Shown here piece after piece: positions 25,450 through 33,623 of a stretch of 64,000 bases of DNA. The DNA is from Streptomyces sp. NBC_01298. GTDB lineage: Bacteria > Actinomycetota > Actinomycetes > Streptomycetales > Streptomycetaceae. The stretch is taken from the NCBI RefSeq assembly GCF_035978755.1, contig NZ_CP108414.1:1612001-1676000 (forward strand). The letters run 5' to 3'. The translations under genes were made by a program, and so were the position numbers. The notes beneath the pieces are model-generated. The model was given only the letters and a program-made list of their open reading frames with translations, was not told the origin of the DNA and did not search any database. The stretch's first letter is position 1. Each line of letters opens with the position of its first letter.

Positions 25450-27497
25450 CGGTTGCTCCCGGATGAGGTGGTCGAGGTGGCGAGGGCCGCGGTGACGAGT
25501 TGGTGGAGCAGCGCGGGTCCGTCCTCGGTCAGCAGGGACTCGGGGTGGAACTGGGCCGTGGCGAGACCGGGTCCGCGCAGGCCGTGGACCTCGCCGCTGT
25601 GCGGGTCGCGGCTGACCTCGACGACGTCGGCCGGGAAGGGGCCGGCCGGGGCGGTCAGGCGATCGGTGGCCGAGCGGCCGGCGAAGGTGTTGTAGAAGCC
25701 GGTACGGGCCCGGCGCCCGAAGAAGTCGATCTCTTGCTGGAGGCCCTGGTTGGGGGTTTCCTTGCGGACGAGTTCGATGCCGAGCAGCGAGGACACGACC
25801 TGGTGGCCCAGGCACACGGCGACGCAGGGGGTCCCGTCGGCCAGCAGTCGGCCGGCCAGCCGGTTCGCGGTCGCGATCTTGGGGTCCTCGGTGCGCCGGG
25901 GGTCGCCCGGTCCGGGGCCCAGGACCACCAGGTCCGCCTGCGCCAGGGCCGCTTCGGAGGCCTCGCGCCAGGCGTGGACGGTCACCGACAGGCCCAGGGA
26001 GCGCAGTTGGTGGGCGAGCATCGCGGTGAAGGTGTCCTCGTGGTCCACGACGGCCGCGCGCAGCCCGGCCAGCTCGGGGGCCTCGTACGCGCCGGGGGGC
26101 ATCGGGTCCAGCCAGAACCGGGCGAGCCGTTCGTTGTACGAGGCGAGCCCCTTCAGGACCTCCGGGTGCTCGCCGAGCCGCCGGGGCGCCTCGGAGGAGG
26201 CGGCGGCCGGAACGGGGACCGGGGCCGGAACGGGGACCGGGGCCGGAGCGGGGGCGGCGGCCGGAGCGGGGGCCGGAGCCGGGGCCGGGCGTTCCCGTAG
26301 GACGGACAGGAGTCCGGCGGCCTTCGCGTGGGTCTCGGCGACCTCGCTCCGCGGGTCGGAGTGTCGCACCAGCGTGGCGCCGACCCCTATCTCCAGCCGG
26401 CCGTCCGTATCGATCTCGGCGGTCCGGATGAGGATCGCGGAGTCCATGGCCCGGCGCCCGGCGCCGTCCCGGCCGACGAGCGCGAGCGCCCCGCTGTAGT
26501 AGGAGCGGCCTCGGGGTTCGTAGCGGTGCAGCACCTCGCAGGCGCTCTCCACCGGGCTGCCGGTGACGGTCGGGGCGAACATCGTCTCGCGCAGGATGTC
26601 GCGGACGTCGAGGCGGCTCTCCCCCTTGATGAAGTACTCGGTGTGGGCGAGGCGGGCCATCTCCTTGAGGAAGGGGCCCTCCACCCGCAGGCCCGGATCG
26701 CAGATCCGGGCCATCATCTTGAGCTCCTCGTCGACCACCATCTGGAGCTCTTCGCGTTCCTTGCGGTCGGCGAGGAGCCCGAGGGCGCCGTCGACGGTGG
26801 ATCCCGTCTCGGGATAGCGGTAGGTGCCGCTGATCGGGTTCATGGTGACCGTCCCCGACTCCAGGCTGACGTGCCGTTCGGGCGAGGCCCCGACGAAGGT
26901 CCGCTGCCCGGTGTGGACCAGGAAGGTCCAGTACGCGCCGGCCTCCCTGGCGAGCAGCCGGCTGAAGAAGGTGAGGGCGGCGGCCGGGGTGTAGCCGTCG
27001 ATGGTGGCGGTGAAGGCGCGCTTGATGACGAAGTTCGCGCCCGCGCCCTGGCCGATCTCCTCGTCGATCACCTTGCGCACGATCTGCGCGTACTCGTCGT
27101 CGGGGATGTCGAATTCCTCGTCGCGCAGGGCGAGGGGGCCGCCGGACAGCTCGGACAGGAACCGGCCGGTGGGCAGCGAGTGCTGCTCGCGCACCGTGAG
27201 GACGGTCAGCGGGGCGCCGTCGTCGGTGCAGGTGTAGCCGCGCTCGGCTATCTGCCGGTACGGGAGCAGCGCCAGCAGTTCGTGGCCGCCGCCGGCCGCG
27301 GCGGGGTCCGGGTCAGGGGCGTCGGCGTCGGCGTCCAGGGGAAGGGCGTCCAGGCGCTCGACCGTGGTGACGTCCCCGAGGAGGAGTTCGAGCCGGTCGG
27401 GGCCGGTCGCGTGCGGGCGGTGCAGCAGGGCGAAGGGGGTGCCGTCGAGAGGGACGGGGACGTCTCCGTCGAGTGGGCCGGTGTTCTTGGTGACCAT
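25446..27497 (-). CDS. PhzE-like 2-amino-2-deoxyisochorismate synthase
   Basis: A 683-residue fusion of a chorismate-binding MST domain (about 1-395; NPISGTYRYPETGSTVDGAL, DEELKMMARICDPG, TVTGSPVESACEV) and a class I glutamine amidotransferase (about 465-683; LGPGPGDPRR, Cys in VAVCLGHQVVSS, AQFHPES). It converts chorismate plus glutamine-derived ammonia to ADIC. The two parts are joined by an unusual Ala-Pro/Val-Pro repeat linker (about residues 400-440), longer and more repetitive than needed. ATG 27497 follows AAGGA. It overlaps PhzC by 4 bp and lies 24 bp after the thioesterase gene. Confidence 0.95.
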   Translation of the reverse strand: MVTKNTGPLDGDVPVPLDGTPFALLHRPHATGPDRLELLLGDVTTVERLDALPLDADADAPDPDPAAAGGGHELLALLPYRQIAERGYTCTDDGAPLTVLTVREQHSLPTGRFLSELSGGPLALRDEEFDIPDDEYAQIVRKVIDEEIGQGAGANFVIKRAFTATIDGYTPAAALTFFSRLLAREAGAYWTFLVHTGQRTFVGASPERHVSLESGTVTMNPISGTYRYPETGSTVDGALGLLADRKEREELQMVVDEELKMMARICDPGLRVEGPFLKEMARLAHTEYFIKGESRLDVRDILRETMFAPTVTGSPVESACEVLHRYEPRGRSYYSGALALVGRDGAGRRAMDSAILIRTAEIDTDGRLEIGVGATLVRHSDPRSEVAETHAKAAGLLSVLRERPAPAPAPAPAAAPAPAPVPVPAPVPVPAAASSEAPRRLGEHPEVLKGLASYNERLARFWLDPMPPGAYEAPELAGLRAAVVDHEDTFTAMLAHQLRSLGLSVTVHAWREASEAALAQADLVVLGPGPGDPRRTEDPKIATANRLAGRLLADGTPCVAVCLGHQVVSSLLGIELVRKETPNQGLQQEIDFFGRRARTGFYNTFAGRSATDRLTAPAGPFPADVVEVSRDPHSGEVHGLRGPGLATAQFHPESLLTEDGPALLHQLVTAALATSTTSSGSNR

Positions 27498-27521
27498 GTC
27501 GTTATTCCTTGTCGAACCGTG

Positions 27522-28259
27522 TCAGCCCTCGGAGTCCTGCGCGAGATCCGTCAGGAAGCCGTCGATGTGGTGGTGGAGCAGGGGTGCGCGGGTGGCGTCG
27601 AGCGCTTCGAAGTGGGTGCACTCCAACTCGCGGACGCGCAGTTGCGGTGCGCGCCGCGCCCACTGGCCGAGTTGGTCGGAGTGCCGGTCGGCGGTGCAGG
27701 AGATCAGCAGCGCGGGTCCGGTGTGAGCGGCGGAGGCCCGGTGGGCGTGGGCGGCTTCCAGGTGTGCGGCGGCGACTTCGCGCAGCCGCCGGCCTTCCTC
27801 GCCCGCGCCGCCGCCGTCCCCCTCGCCCGGCCGGTGGCCCATGGACCGCCCGATGCGGTCCAGCATCGCGTCGTGGTCGGTGGCCGGCCGGGCCGGGAGC
27901 TCGGCGTAGCTGTCCACCATGATCACGGCCGGGGCGGCGGCGCCCTCCTCGGCGAGGCGGCCGGCCAGTTCCCAGGCCAGTACGCCCCCGAGGGACCAGC
28001 CGACGAGGTGGCGGGGCGGCCGGGGCAGGGCACGCAGTTCGGCGAGGTAGCGCTCGACCATGGTGGGTACGTCGCGGTCGGGCCGCTCGCCGGGGAGCAG
28101 GCCGAGGGCGCGGACGGCGTGGACCGGGCCCCGGTGGAGGAGTTCGCCGGCCAGGGGGAAGTACGGGCCGATGCCGCCGCCGGCGGCCGGCAGCAGGACG
28201 GTCGGCTCGCCGCCCTCGCTCTCGCCGAGCGGGATGAGCAGGGGTTGGTACGTGGTCAT
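27522..28259 (-). CDS. NRPS-associated thioesterase
   Basis: A 245-residue alpha/beta hydrolase of the thioesterase family that accompanies peptide synthetases. The serine elbow is GWSLGG (Ser about 89), and a C-terminal CTHFEAL provides the histidine. It starts with LLPAAGGGIGPYFPLAGEL, typical of releasing or editing thioesterases. The ATG overlaps the NRPS stop by 4 bp, so it is translationally coupled. It may release the finished chain from the single carrier domain, since the NRPS has no TE of its own, or edit mis-loaded carriers. Confidence 0.9.
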   Translation of the reverse strand: MTTYQPLLIPLGESEGGEPTVLLPAAGGGIGPYFPLAGELLHRGPVHAVRALGLLPGERPDRDVPTMVERYLAELRALPRPPRHLVGWSLGGVLAWELAGRLAEEGAAAPAVIMVDSYAELPARPATDHDAMLDRIGRSMGHRPGEGDGGGAGEEGRRLREVAAAHLEAAHAHRASAAHTGPALLISCTADRHSDQLGQWARRAPQLRVRELECTHFEALDATRAPLLHHHIDGFLTDLAQDSEG

Positions 28260-31200
28260 GCCCGGCTCCTCCGCGCGGCGACCGCATGGGCCAGGGCGAC
28301 GATCGTGGGTGTCTTGAAGAAGTCGAGGACCGGGATCCGTACGCCGTACTGGTTCTCGACGCGGGTCAGGGCGGTCAGTACGTTCAGGGAGTGCGCACCC
28401 TGGTCGAAGAGCGAGCGGTGCGCGCTCACCTGCCGGTCGAGCACCGTGCTCCAGATCGCGCGCAGGCCCTCGACGAGTGAGGAGTCGCGGCCCGCCGGCG
28501 CGCCGGATTCCGTGTCGTCCGCGCCATCCACGGCGTCCGCGGCATCCGCGTGCTGCGGCTGTGCGGCGAGGAGCAGTTCGGGCAGTGCGCGCAGCAGCGC
28601 CGCCCGGTCCAGCTTGCCGTTGTGGCTGGTGGGGATGGAGGCCACGGGCAGGACGTGGGTCGGGACCATGTACGAGGGCAGCGTCGCGGCGAGCGCGGCG
28701 CGCACCGTGGCGGGGGCGGCGGGCTGCTCCTTGCCGGGTACCAGGAAGAGCACCAGCTCCCGCTGCGAGCCCTCCCTATGGGAGGCGGCGACCGCCGCGC
28801 GGACGCCGGGGACGGCCAGGGCCGCGTTCTCCAGCTCGCCGAGTTCGACCCGGTGGCCCCGGATCTTGACCTGGTGGTCGTCCCGTCCGGCGTACACCAG
28901 CACCCCTCGCTCGTCGCGGAACACCAGGTCGCCGGTGCGGTAGCGGCGGGCGTCCGGGCCGGTGCCGTACGGGTCGGGGACGAAGCGTTCCGCGGTCCGT
29001 TCGGGGTCGTTGACGTAGCCCTGGGCGGGGCATTCGCCGCCGAGCAGCAGCTCGCCCGGCACGCCGGCCGGGGCGAGGTGCCCGGTGACGTCCACGACCT
29101 GGGCGCCGACGCCCGGGATCGGGCGGCCGATCGGCACGTGGGCGGGCCAGGGCTGGGTGTCGGCGGTCAGCTCCTGCGCCGTGACGACGTGGGTCTCGGT
29201 GGGCCCGTACATGTTGAACAGTCCGACGCGGGGCCGCCGGGCGAAGAATCCCTGGACGGCTCCGTCAACCTGCAACTGCTCTCCCGCCACGCAGATGTGA
29301 CGGAGCGTCGGAAGCTCTTCGTTCAGTTCGTCGGCGGCCAGGGCGAAGGGGCGCAGCGCGGCCACCGGAAGGTACAGGTGGGTCACCCCGGTCTCGGCCA
29401 CCCTCCGCACCAGGGAGGGCAGGTCGCGCCGGTCCACGGGCTCGCGGGAGACCAGGGTGCCTCCGGCGGCCAGGGTCGGGAAGATCTCCTGGAAGGACAC
29501 GTCGAACCCGATCGGCGCGTACTGCATGAAGCGCGTGGTCCCGTCCATGGCGAGTACGCCGAGCTGCCAGCGGGTCAGGTTGACCAGGGCGCCGTTGCCC
29601 ATGAGCACACCCTTGGGCCGCCCGGTGGAGCCCGAGGTGAACATCGTGTAGACCGGATCGCCGGGGCCCCGTGCGCCGGTGGCCGCCTCCGCGCTCTCCC
29701 CCGGCCGGCCGGTCCCCCGCTCCGGCTCCCCCAGTTGCTCGGGGGTGAGCACGGCGGCCGTCCCGAAGGTCCCTTCGCCCACCACGAGCCGGCAGCGTGC
29801 CTGGGCCGTCATCATGTCGAGCCGTTCCGCCGGCAGTTCGGGGTCGAGGGGCAGGTACGCGGCCCTGCGCTCGAGGATCGCCAGCACGCTCGCCACGGTC
29901 TCGGTCAGCCCCCGGGTGGCGACGCCGACGACGCTCTCGTGGCCCACACCCTGTTCGGCGAGCCCGCGCGCGAGGGCCCGTACGGTCCGGGCGAGTTCGC
30001 CGTACGTGGTGGTGGCGCCGTCCGCGGTGATCGCCGTCAGCTCGGGGTGTGCGGCCGCGGTGGCCATGACCCACTCGTACACGGTGGTGTGGTCGGGGGC
30101 GTGGTCGCCGGCTCGGGCCGGCTCCGCGGCCAGGACGGGTCCGGCGTCGCGGAACAGTTCGGCGAGGGTGCGGCCCGGGTTGCGGGCGGCGTTCGCGACC
30201 GCTTCGCGCAGGGAGTCGGCGATGCCCTGCGCCACCGCGGGCGGCAGCAGCGCCAGGTCGTGCTCCATCTCCAGGAGCCAGCCGCCGGGGGTGGGGGTGG
30301 CGAACAGCAGCAGGTCGAACTTGGCCGTTCCGTTGCCGTGCTGACGCACCGACAGTACGGGCCCTCCCGGCTCGAGCACGGCGCTGTCCTGCATGGCGAG
30401 CAGCGCCGAGAAGACCGGGTTGCGGTTGCTGGAGCGGTCCGGGGCGCAGTGCGCGGCGATCCGGTTGAAGGGGATGTGGGACCGGAACTTGGTGTCCTCG
30501 ACCTCTTCGTCCACCACCTTGGCGACGAACTCCTCGAAGGGGGAGGTCCACTCGACCGGGACGGCCATCGGCAGGGTGTTGACGAAGAAGCCGCACAGGC
30601 CGAAGGAGCCGAGGGTCCGACGGGACATCAAGGTGGCGCCGAGCGTCGCGCAGTCGCCGCCGGAGTGCCGGGCCAGGACCGCCGCGTACGTCGCCGCGAA
30701 GAAGGTGAAGGGGGTGACGCCGAGCTTCCGGCAGGCCGCGTCGACGGACTTGGACTCCTCTGCGGTCAAAGGGAGTTCGATGCGTGCGCCCGCGAAGTCC
30801 GTTTCGGTCGGGCGGCCCGGCCGGGGGTAGAGCTCGGTCGCGCGGATGGTCGCCAGCCGGGCGGCCAGTGCGGCGGCTTCCTCCTCGGTCTCCTCCTCGG
30901 CCGCGGCGGCGAGCTGCGCCTGGAGCTCGGCGCGCAGTGCACCCTCACGGCCGGCGCGCAGCGCCTCCACGTCGAGGGTGCCGGCGAGCGCGGCGGTCAG
31001 GTCACCGGCGAACGGTCCGGCGGAGAAACCGTCGAAGACCGTGTGGTGGACGGCGAACAGCAGCGTCGCCGTGGACCCGTCTTCGCTGAGCAGATGGGCC
31101 GCGCGGAAGAGCGGCGGAGCGTCCAGGGAGAAGACGTGGGCGGACAGCTGCTCCAGCAGTGCGCTGCGACGGCCAGGGAATCGCGCCGCGGGCACCCGCT

Positions 31201-31462
31201 CGGTGTCCAGCGGAAGGCGCTCGGGCGGCAGCGGCCCGATGAGCGCGGCGTGCGGCGAGGGCGCTTCGTGCAGGCCCAGTCGGAGCGTGGGCTGCACGGC
31301 GGTCACCTTGGCGAGCGCGGCCCTCAGGTCCTCGGCGCCGATGCGGGGGTCGAGCCGGAATTCGAGGACGATGTTGTAGAGGTTGCGGGCGGCAACCGTC
31401 CGGTCGATGACGAGCAGCCCGAGCTGGGCCTCGGTCACCGGGAACATCTGGGAGTTCTGCAC
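28256..31462 (-). CDS. Single-module NRPS: condensation - adenylation - carrier
   Basis: A 1068-residue synthetase. The condensation domain (about 1-430) has the catalytic HHTVFDG (H139/H140, D144). The adenylation domain (about 455-960) shows YTMFTSGSTGRPKG, FDVSFQEIFPTLAAGG, NMYGPTETHVVTA, YRTGDL and NGKLDRAAL. The carrier domain (about 1000-1060) has GAHSL with phosphopantetheine Ser about 1025; the usual first Gly of GGHSL is replaced by Ala. No TE or epimerase is present. The C domain must accept an acyl or aminoacyl donor from a separate carrier, perhaps the ACP encoded at 36735. The specificity residues cannot be assigned safely, though DVSFQ...ETHVV faintly recalls proline-type codes. 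GTG 31462 has GAGGT upstream. It is the first gene of the leftward operon. Confidence 0.95.
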   Translation of the reverse strand: MQNSQMFPVTEAQLGLLVIDRTVAARNLYNIVLEFRLDPRIGAEDLRAALAKVTAVQPTLRLGLHEAPSPHAALIGPLPPERLPLDTERVPAARFPGRRSALLEQLSAHVFSLDAPPLFRAAHLLSEDGSTATLLFAVHHTVFDGFSAGPFAGDLTAALAGTLDVEALRAGREGALRAELQAQLAAAAEEETEEEAAALAARLATIRATELYPRPGRPTETDFAGARIELPLTAEESKSVDAACRKLGVTPFTFFAATYAAVLARHSGGDCATLGATLMSRRTLGSFGLCGFFVNTLPMAVPVEWTSPFEEFVAKVVDEEVEDTKFRSHIPFNRIAAHCAPDRSSNRNPVFSALLAMQDSAVLEPGGPVLSVRQHGNGTAKFDLLLFATPTPGGWLLEMEHDLALLPPAVAQGIADSLREAVANAARNPGRTLAELFRDAGPVLAAEPARAGDHAPDHTTVYEWVMATAAAHPELTAITADGATTTYGELARTVRALARGLAEQGVGHESVVGVATRGLTETVASVLAILERRAAYLPLDPELPAERLDMMTAQARCRLVVGEGTFGTAAVLTPEQLGEPERGTGRPGESAEAATGARGPGDPVYTMFTSGSTGRPKGVLMGNGALVNLTRWQLGVLAMDGTTRFMQYAPIGFDVSFQEIFPTLAAGGTLVSREPVDRRDLPSLVRRVAETGVTHLYLPVAALRPFALAADELNEELPTLRHICVAGEQLQVDGAVQGFFARRPRVGLFNMYGPTETHVVTAQELTADTQPWPAHVPIGRPIPGVGAQVVDVTGHLAPAGVPGELLLGGECPAQGYVNDPERTAERFVPDPYGTGPDARRYRTGDLVFRDERGVLVYAGRDDHQVKIRGHRVELGELENAALAVPGVRAAVAASHREGSQRELVLFLVPGKEQPAAPATVRAALAATLPSYMVPTHVLPVASIPTSHNGKLDRAALLRALPELLLAAQPQHADAADAVDGADDTESGAPAGRDSSLVEGLRAIWSTVLDRQVSAHRSLFDQGAHSLNVLTALTRVENQYGVRIPVLDFFKTPTIVALAHAVAARRSRA

Positions 31463-31515
31463 AGGAAGACCTCACGGGTATGCGGGCGGCACCGGCGGGA
31501 GACCTCACAGAATCA

Positions 31516-31531
31516 TTCCTTCGCAAAGGTT
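31516..31531. promoter_or_regulatory. ARE-like operator upstream of the NRPS operon
   Basis: TTCCTTCGCAAAGGTT reads AACCTTTGCGAAGGAA on the minus strand and matches 13 of 16 positions of the perfect palindrome AACCTTCGCGAAGGTT found at 36656. The flanks are also alike (TTTGAAACCTT...). It lies 54 bp before the NRPS start. ACCTTCnnGAAGGT-like sites are bound by gamma-butyrolactone receptors of the ArpA/ScbR family, and one is encoded at 35938. Confidence 0.7.
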
Positions 31532-31651
31532 TCAAATGTAATCGGGGACGCCGATCGAAAGCGGGCCGAACGCGGACGCGCCCCGCGCCCGGCCACCCCG
31601 GATCGATCGGGGCGGGCTGGGCGCAGGGCGCGAGGCGTGTGCGTGACGGGG

Positions 31652-31769
31652 CGGTCGGACGGTCGGACGGTCGGACGGTCGGACGGTCGGACGGTCGGAC
31701 GGTCGGACGGTCGGACGGACAGTCGGACAGTCGGTCAGACGGACAGTCGGACAGTCGGTCGGACGGTCA
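31652..31769. repeat. Octanucleotide tandem repeat (GGTCGGAC)n
   Basis: About eight uninterrupted copies of GGTCGGAC, followed by variants (GGACAGTC, GGTCAGAC) to about 31769. The array occupies the intergenic space upstream of the NRPS promoter and runs into the stop codon of the flavin monooxygenase gene (31767-31769). An 8-bp unit is prone to slippage; length changes would alter promoter spacing or the end of the neighbouring protein. Confidence 0.9.
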
Positions 31770-32918
31770 GCGGGCCGCGGCCGCCGTCACCTGCTGGGCA
31801 TAAGCCGCGGCGGCCGGTGCCAGCTGCACCGAGCCGTGGCCGGCGACGGCGTGGACGTCGCGCCAGAAGCGCTGGAGGTCGCCGTCCTCGTCCTGGCCCC
31901 GGACCCCCGCACCGCGGTAGAGCCGCTCCACGGCGGTGACCAGCAGATCGATCGCCACGGCGCAGTCGCGCAGGTTCAGCGGCACCTGCGCCGCGGGGTC
32001 CGCGCCGGGGTCGGCCGCCCGGTCGGCGCGCCCGGCCGCCGCCTCGAGCAGCAGCCCGGCGGCGTCGATCTCGGCCGCGGAGCGGGCGAGCACCTGCTGG
32101 TGGGTACCGTCCTCGAGCGCCGGGCGGCCGTCCGGGGTCCGCCGCTCGCGGGTGATCTCGGTCCAGGCGCGCAGCGCTCCCCGGGCAGCCCCCCACGCGG
32201 GTGCGGCGAAGAGCAGCGAGGCCACCAGCGGGAACGGGACGCGGTGGCAGCGGGCCGCCCCCGGCTCCGGCGAGCCGGCCAGCAGGTCCTCGCGCGTCAT
32301 GGCGCGGTGTGCGGGTACGAAGGCGCCGTCCACGCTGATGGTGTGGCTGCCGGTGCCGCGCAGTCCGGCATTGCGCCAGGTGTCGTGGATCCGCACGTCG
32401 GCGCGCGGTACGGCGAGGATGCGCTGGCGGGGACCTTCGGGGGTCTCCTCGACGCAGGCGAGCAGCACCCACCGCGCATGGCGCACCGCACTGGCCATGG
32501 CCCAGCGGCCCGACAACCGCCAGCCACCAGGGGCTTTGGCGAGTTCTCCGGACGGCGGCACCACGGCAGCCGCTATGGACACATCGGGCGACTCCTGCCA
32601 CAGTTCCTCTTGCGCCTCCTGTGGCAGGTGGGCAGCGAGTCGACCGTGGGCCGCCAGCAGCGCGGCGCACCAGGCCGCGGACGGGCATTCCTCCCCGACG
32701 ACAGCCACCGCCTCGATGATTTCGGCGAACGTTCCGGCCGAGCCCGACCAGCGCCGTGGCACGAACTGCCTGAGGAATCCCGCCTCGGACAAGGCCGAGA
32801 CCACAGCGGGGTGCAGATCCCGGTCCCGTTCGGACTCCTTCGCCTGTCGGGCCGCCTCCGCTGCGGCAAGTCGGGCAGCCAGCGGTGGCGTTGTTACGGA
32901 CGGCAGGTGACTGGACAT
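31767..32918 (-). CDS. Acyl-CoA dehydrogenase-fold flavin monooxygenase
   Basis: A 383-residue protein of the acyl-CoA dehydrogenase fold, closest by eye to flavin-dependent monooxygenases such as HpaB/DszC/NcnH-type hydroxylases. Visible parts are ALSEAGFLRQFVPRRWSGSA, GWRLSGRWAMASAVRHARWV in the beta-barrel and a C-terminal VERLYRGAGVRG helix. These enzymes use reduced flavin to hydroxylate aromatic or carrier-bound substrates. ATG 32918 is chosen because AAGGAGG precedes it; an upstream in-frame ATG at 32945 lacks a site. It could hydroxylate or oxidise the DHHA-derived ring. It is divergent from the TetR gene at 33036, which may control it. Confidence 0.82.
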   Translation of the reverse strand: MSSHLPSVTTPPLAARLAAAEAARQAKESERDRDLHPAVVSALSEAGFLRQFVPRRWSGSAGTFAEIIEAVAVVGEECPSAAWCAALLAAHGRLAAHLPQEAQEELWQESPDVSIAAAVVPPSGELAKAPGGWRLSGRWAMASAVRHARWVLLACVEETPEGPRQRILAVPRADVRIHDTWRNAGLRGTGSHTISVDGAFVPAHRAMTREDLLAGSPEPGAARCHRVPFPLVASLLFAAPAWGAARGALRAWTEITRERRTPDGRPALEDGTHQQVLARSAAEIDAAGLLLEAAAGRADRAADPGADPAAQVPLNLRDCAVAIDLLVTAVERLYRGAGVRGQDEDGDLQRFWRDVHAVAGHGSVQLAPAAAAYAQQVTAAAAR

Positions 32919-33035
32919 GAGTGGCGCCTCCTTGGCGGCTGTCAAAGAAAGAATTCACAGACGAATGTTTTTGGGTGTAGGTTCATGCCCCACCGCTCCT
33001 GGGGCACTTGAGGTGGGCAAGGAGGCCTCCCTCCG

Positions 33036-33623
33036 ATGAAGCAGGACAGGTCGCGACGTACACACGCGCTCGTCTTGGACGCGGCCGCCACGGAGTTCGC
33101 GGCTCACGGTTTCGCCCGTACCAATCTGCAGATCGTGGCGAAGCACACCGGGCTGACCAAGGGGGCGGTGTACGGCCATTTCTCCTCCAAGGAGGCCTTG
33201 GCCGACGAGCTGGTCCGGCTCTTCGAGGAGAGCTGGGGGGACTTGCTGCGCGGCGCCGAGCAGTGCGGGCAGGAACCCGAGGAGGGGCTGCGCGCCCTGG
33301 TGCTGGGACTGACCCGGCACGTCCAGGAGGACGTACGGTTCACGGCGGGCCTGCGTCTGGCCACCGAGGACGCGCGGGCGCTGGGCGAAACCCCCGCCTT
33401 CCTGTGCGGGTTGGGCGTCACCGTCTCCCGTCTCGTCCGGGACGCGCAGCTGCACGGGGTCGTCGACCCCGCACTCGGCGCGGAGCCCTTGAGCCGACTG
33501 CTGCTCGCCCTCGTACTCGGCATGCACCAGATCACGTCGGCGGGCGGGGCCGGCCCCACGCACCAACAAGTCCTCGCTGTGTGGGATTTGGTCCTGCTCC
33601 TCATCCGGCCCGCGGCAGCCTGA
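33036..33623 (+). CDS. TetR-family regulator, receptor-like
   Basis: A 195-residue TetR repressor with an N-terminal HTH (about 10-55; LDAAATEFAAHGFARTNLQI followed by LTKGAVYGHFSSKEALADEL). The HTH resembles the ArpA/ScbR gamma-butyrolactone receptor group and differs from the true receptor homologue at 35938 mainly in the ligand domain, where the conserved GWQ tryptophan motif is not seen. It may be a pseudo-receptor that binds other ligands, such as the end product. It is divergent from the monooxygenase gene (117 bp between starts) and converges on the HAD gene with a 23-bp overlap. Confidence 0.88.
   Translation: MKQDRSRRTHALVLDAAATEFAAHGFARTNLQIVAKHTGLTKGAVYGHFSSKEALADELVRLFEESWGDLLRGAEQCGQEPEEGLRALVLGLTRHVQEDVRFTAGLRLATEDARALGETPAFLCGLGVTVSRLVRDAQLHGVVDPALGAEPLSRLLLALVLGMHQITSAGGAGPTHQQVLAVWDLVLLLIRPAAA

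Noticed and set aside
22198..27497. Phenazine biosynthesis cluster
   Set aside because: PhzC/D/E homologues are present but PhzF, PhzA/B and PhzG are not, and NRPS and ATP-grasp genes point to a peptide-like product.
31652..31769. CRISPR array
   Set aside because: The units are 8 bp and contiguous with no spacers, and there are no cas genes; it is a simple tandem repeat.
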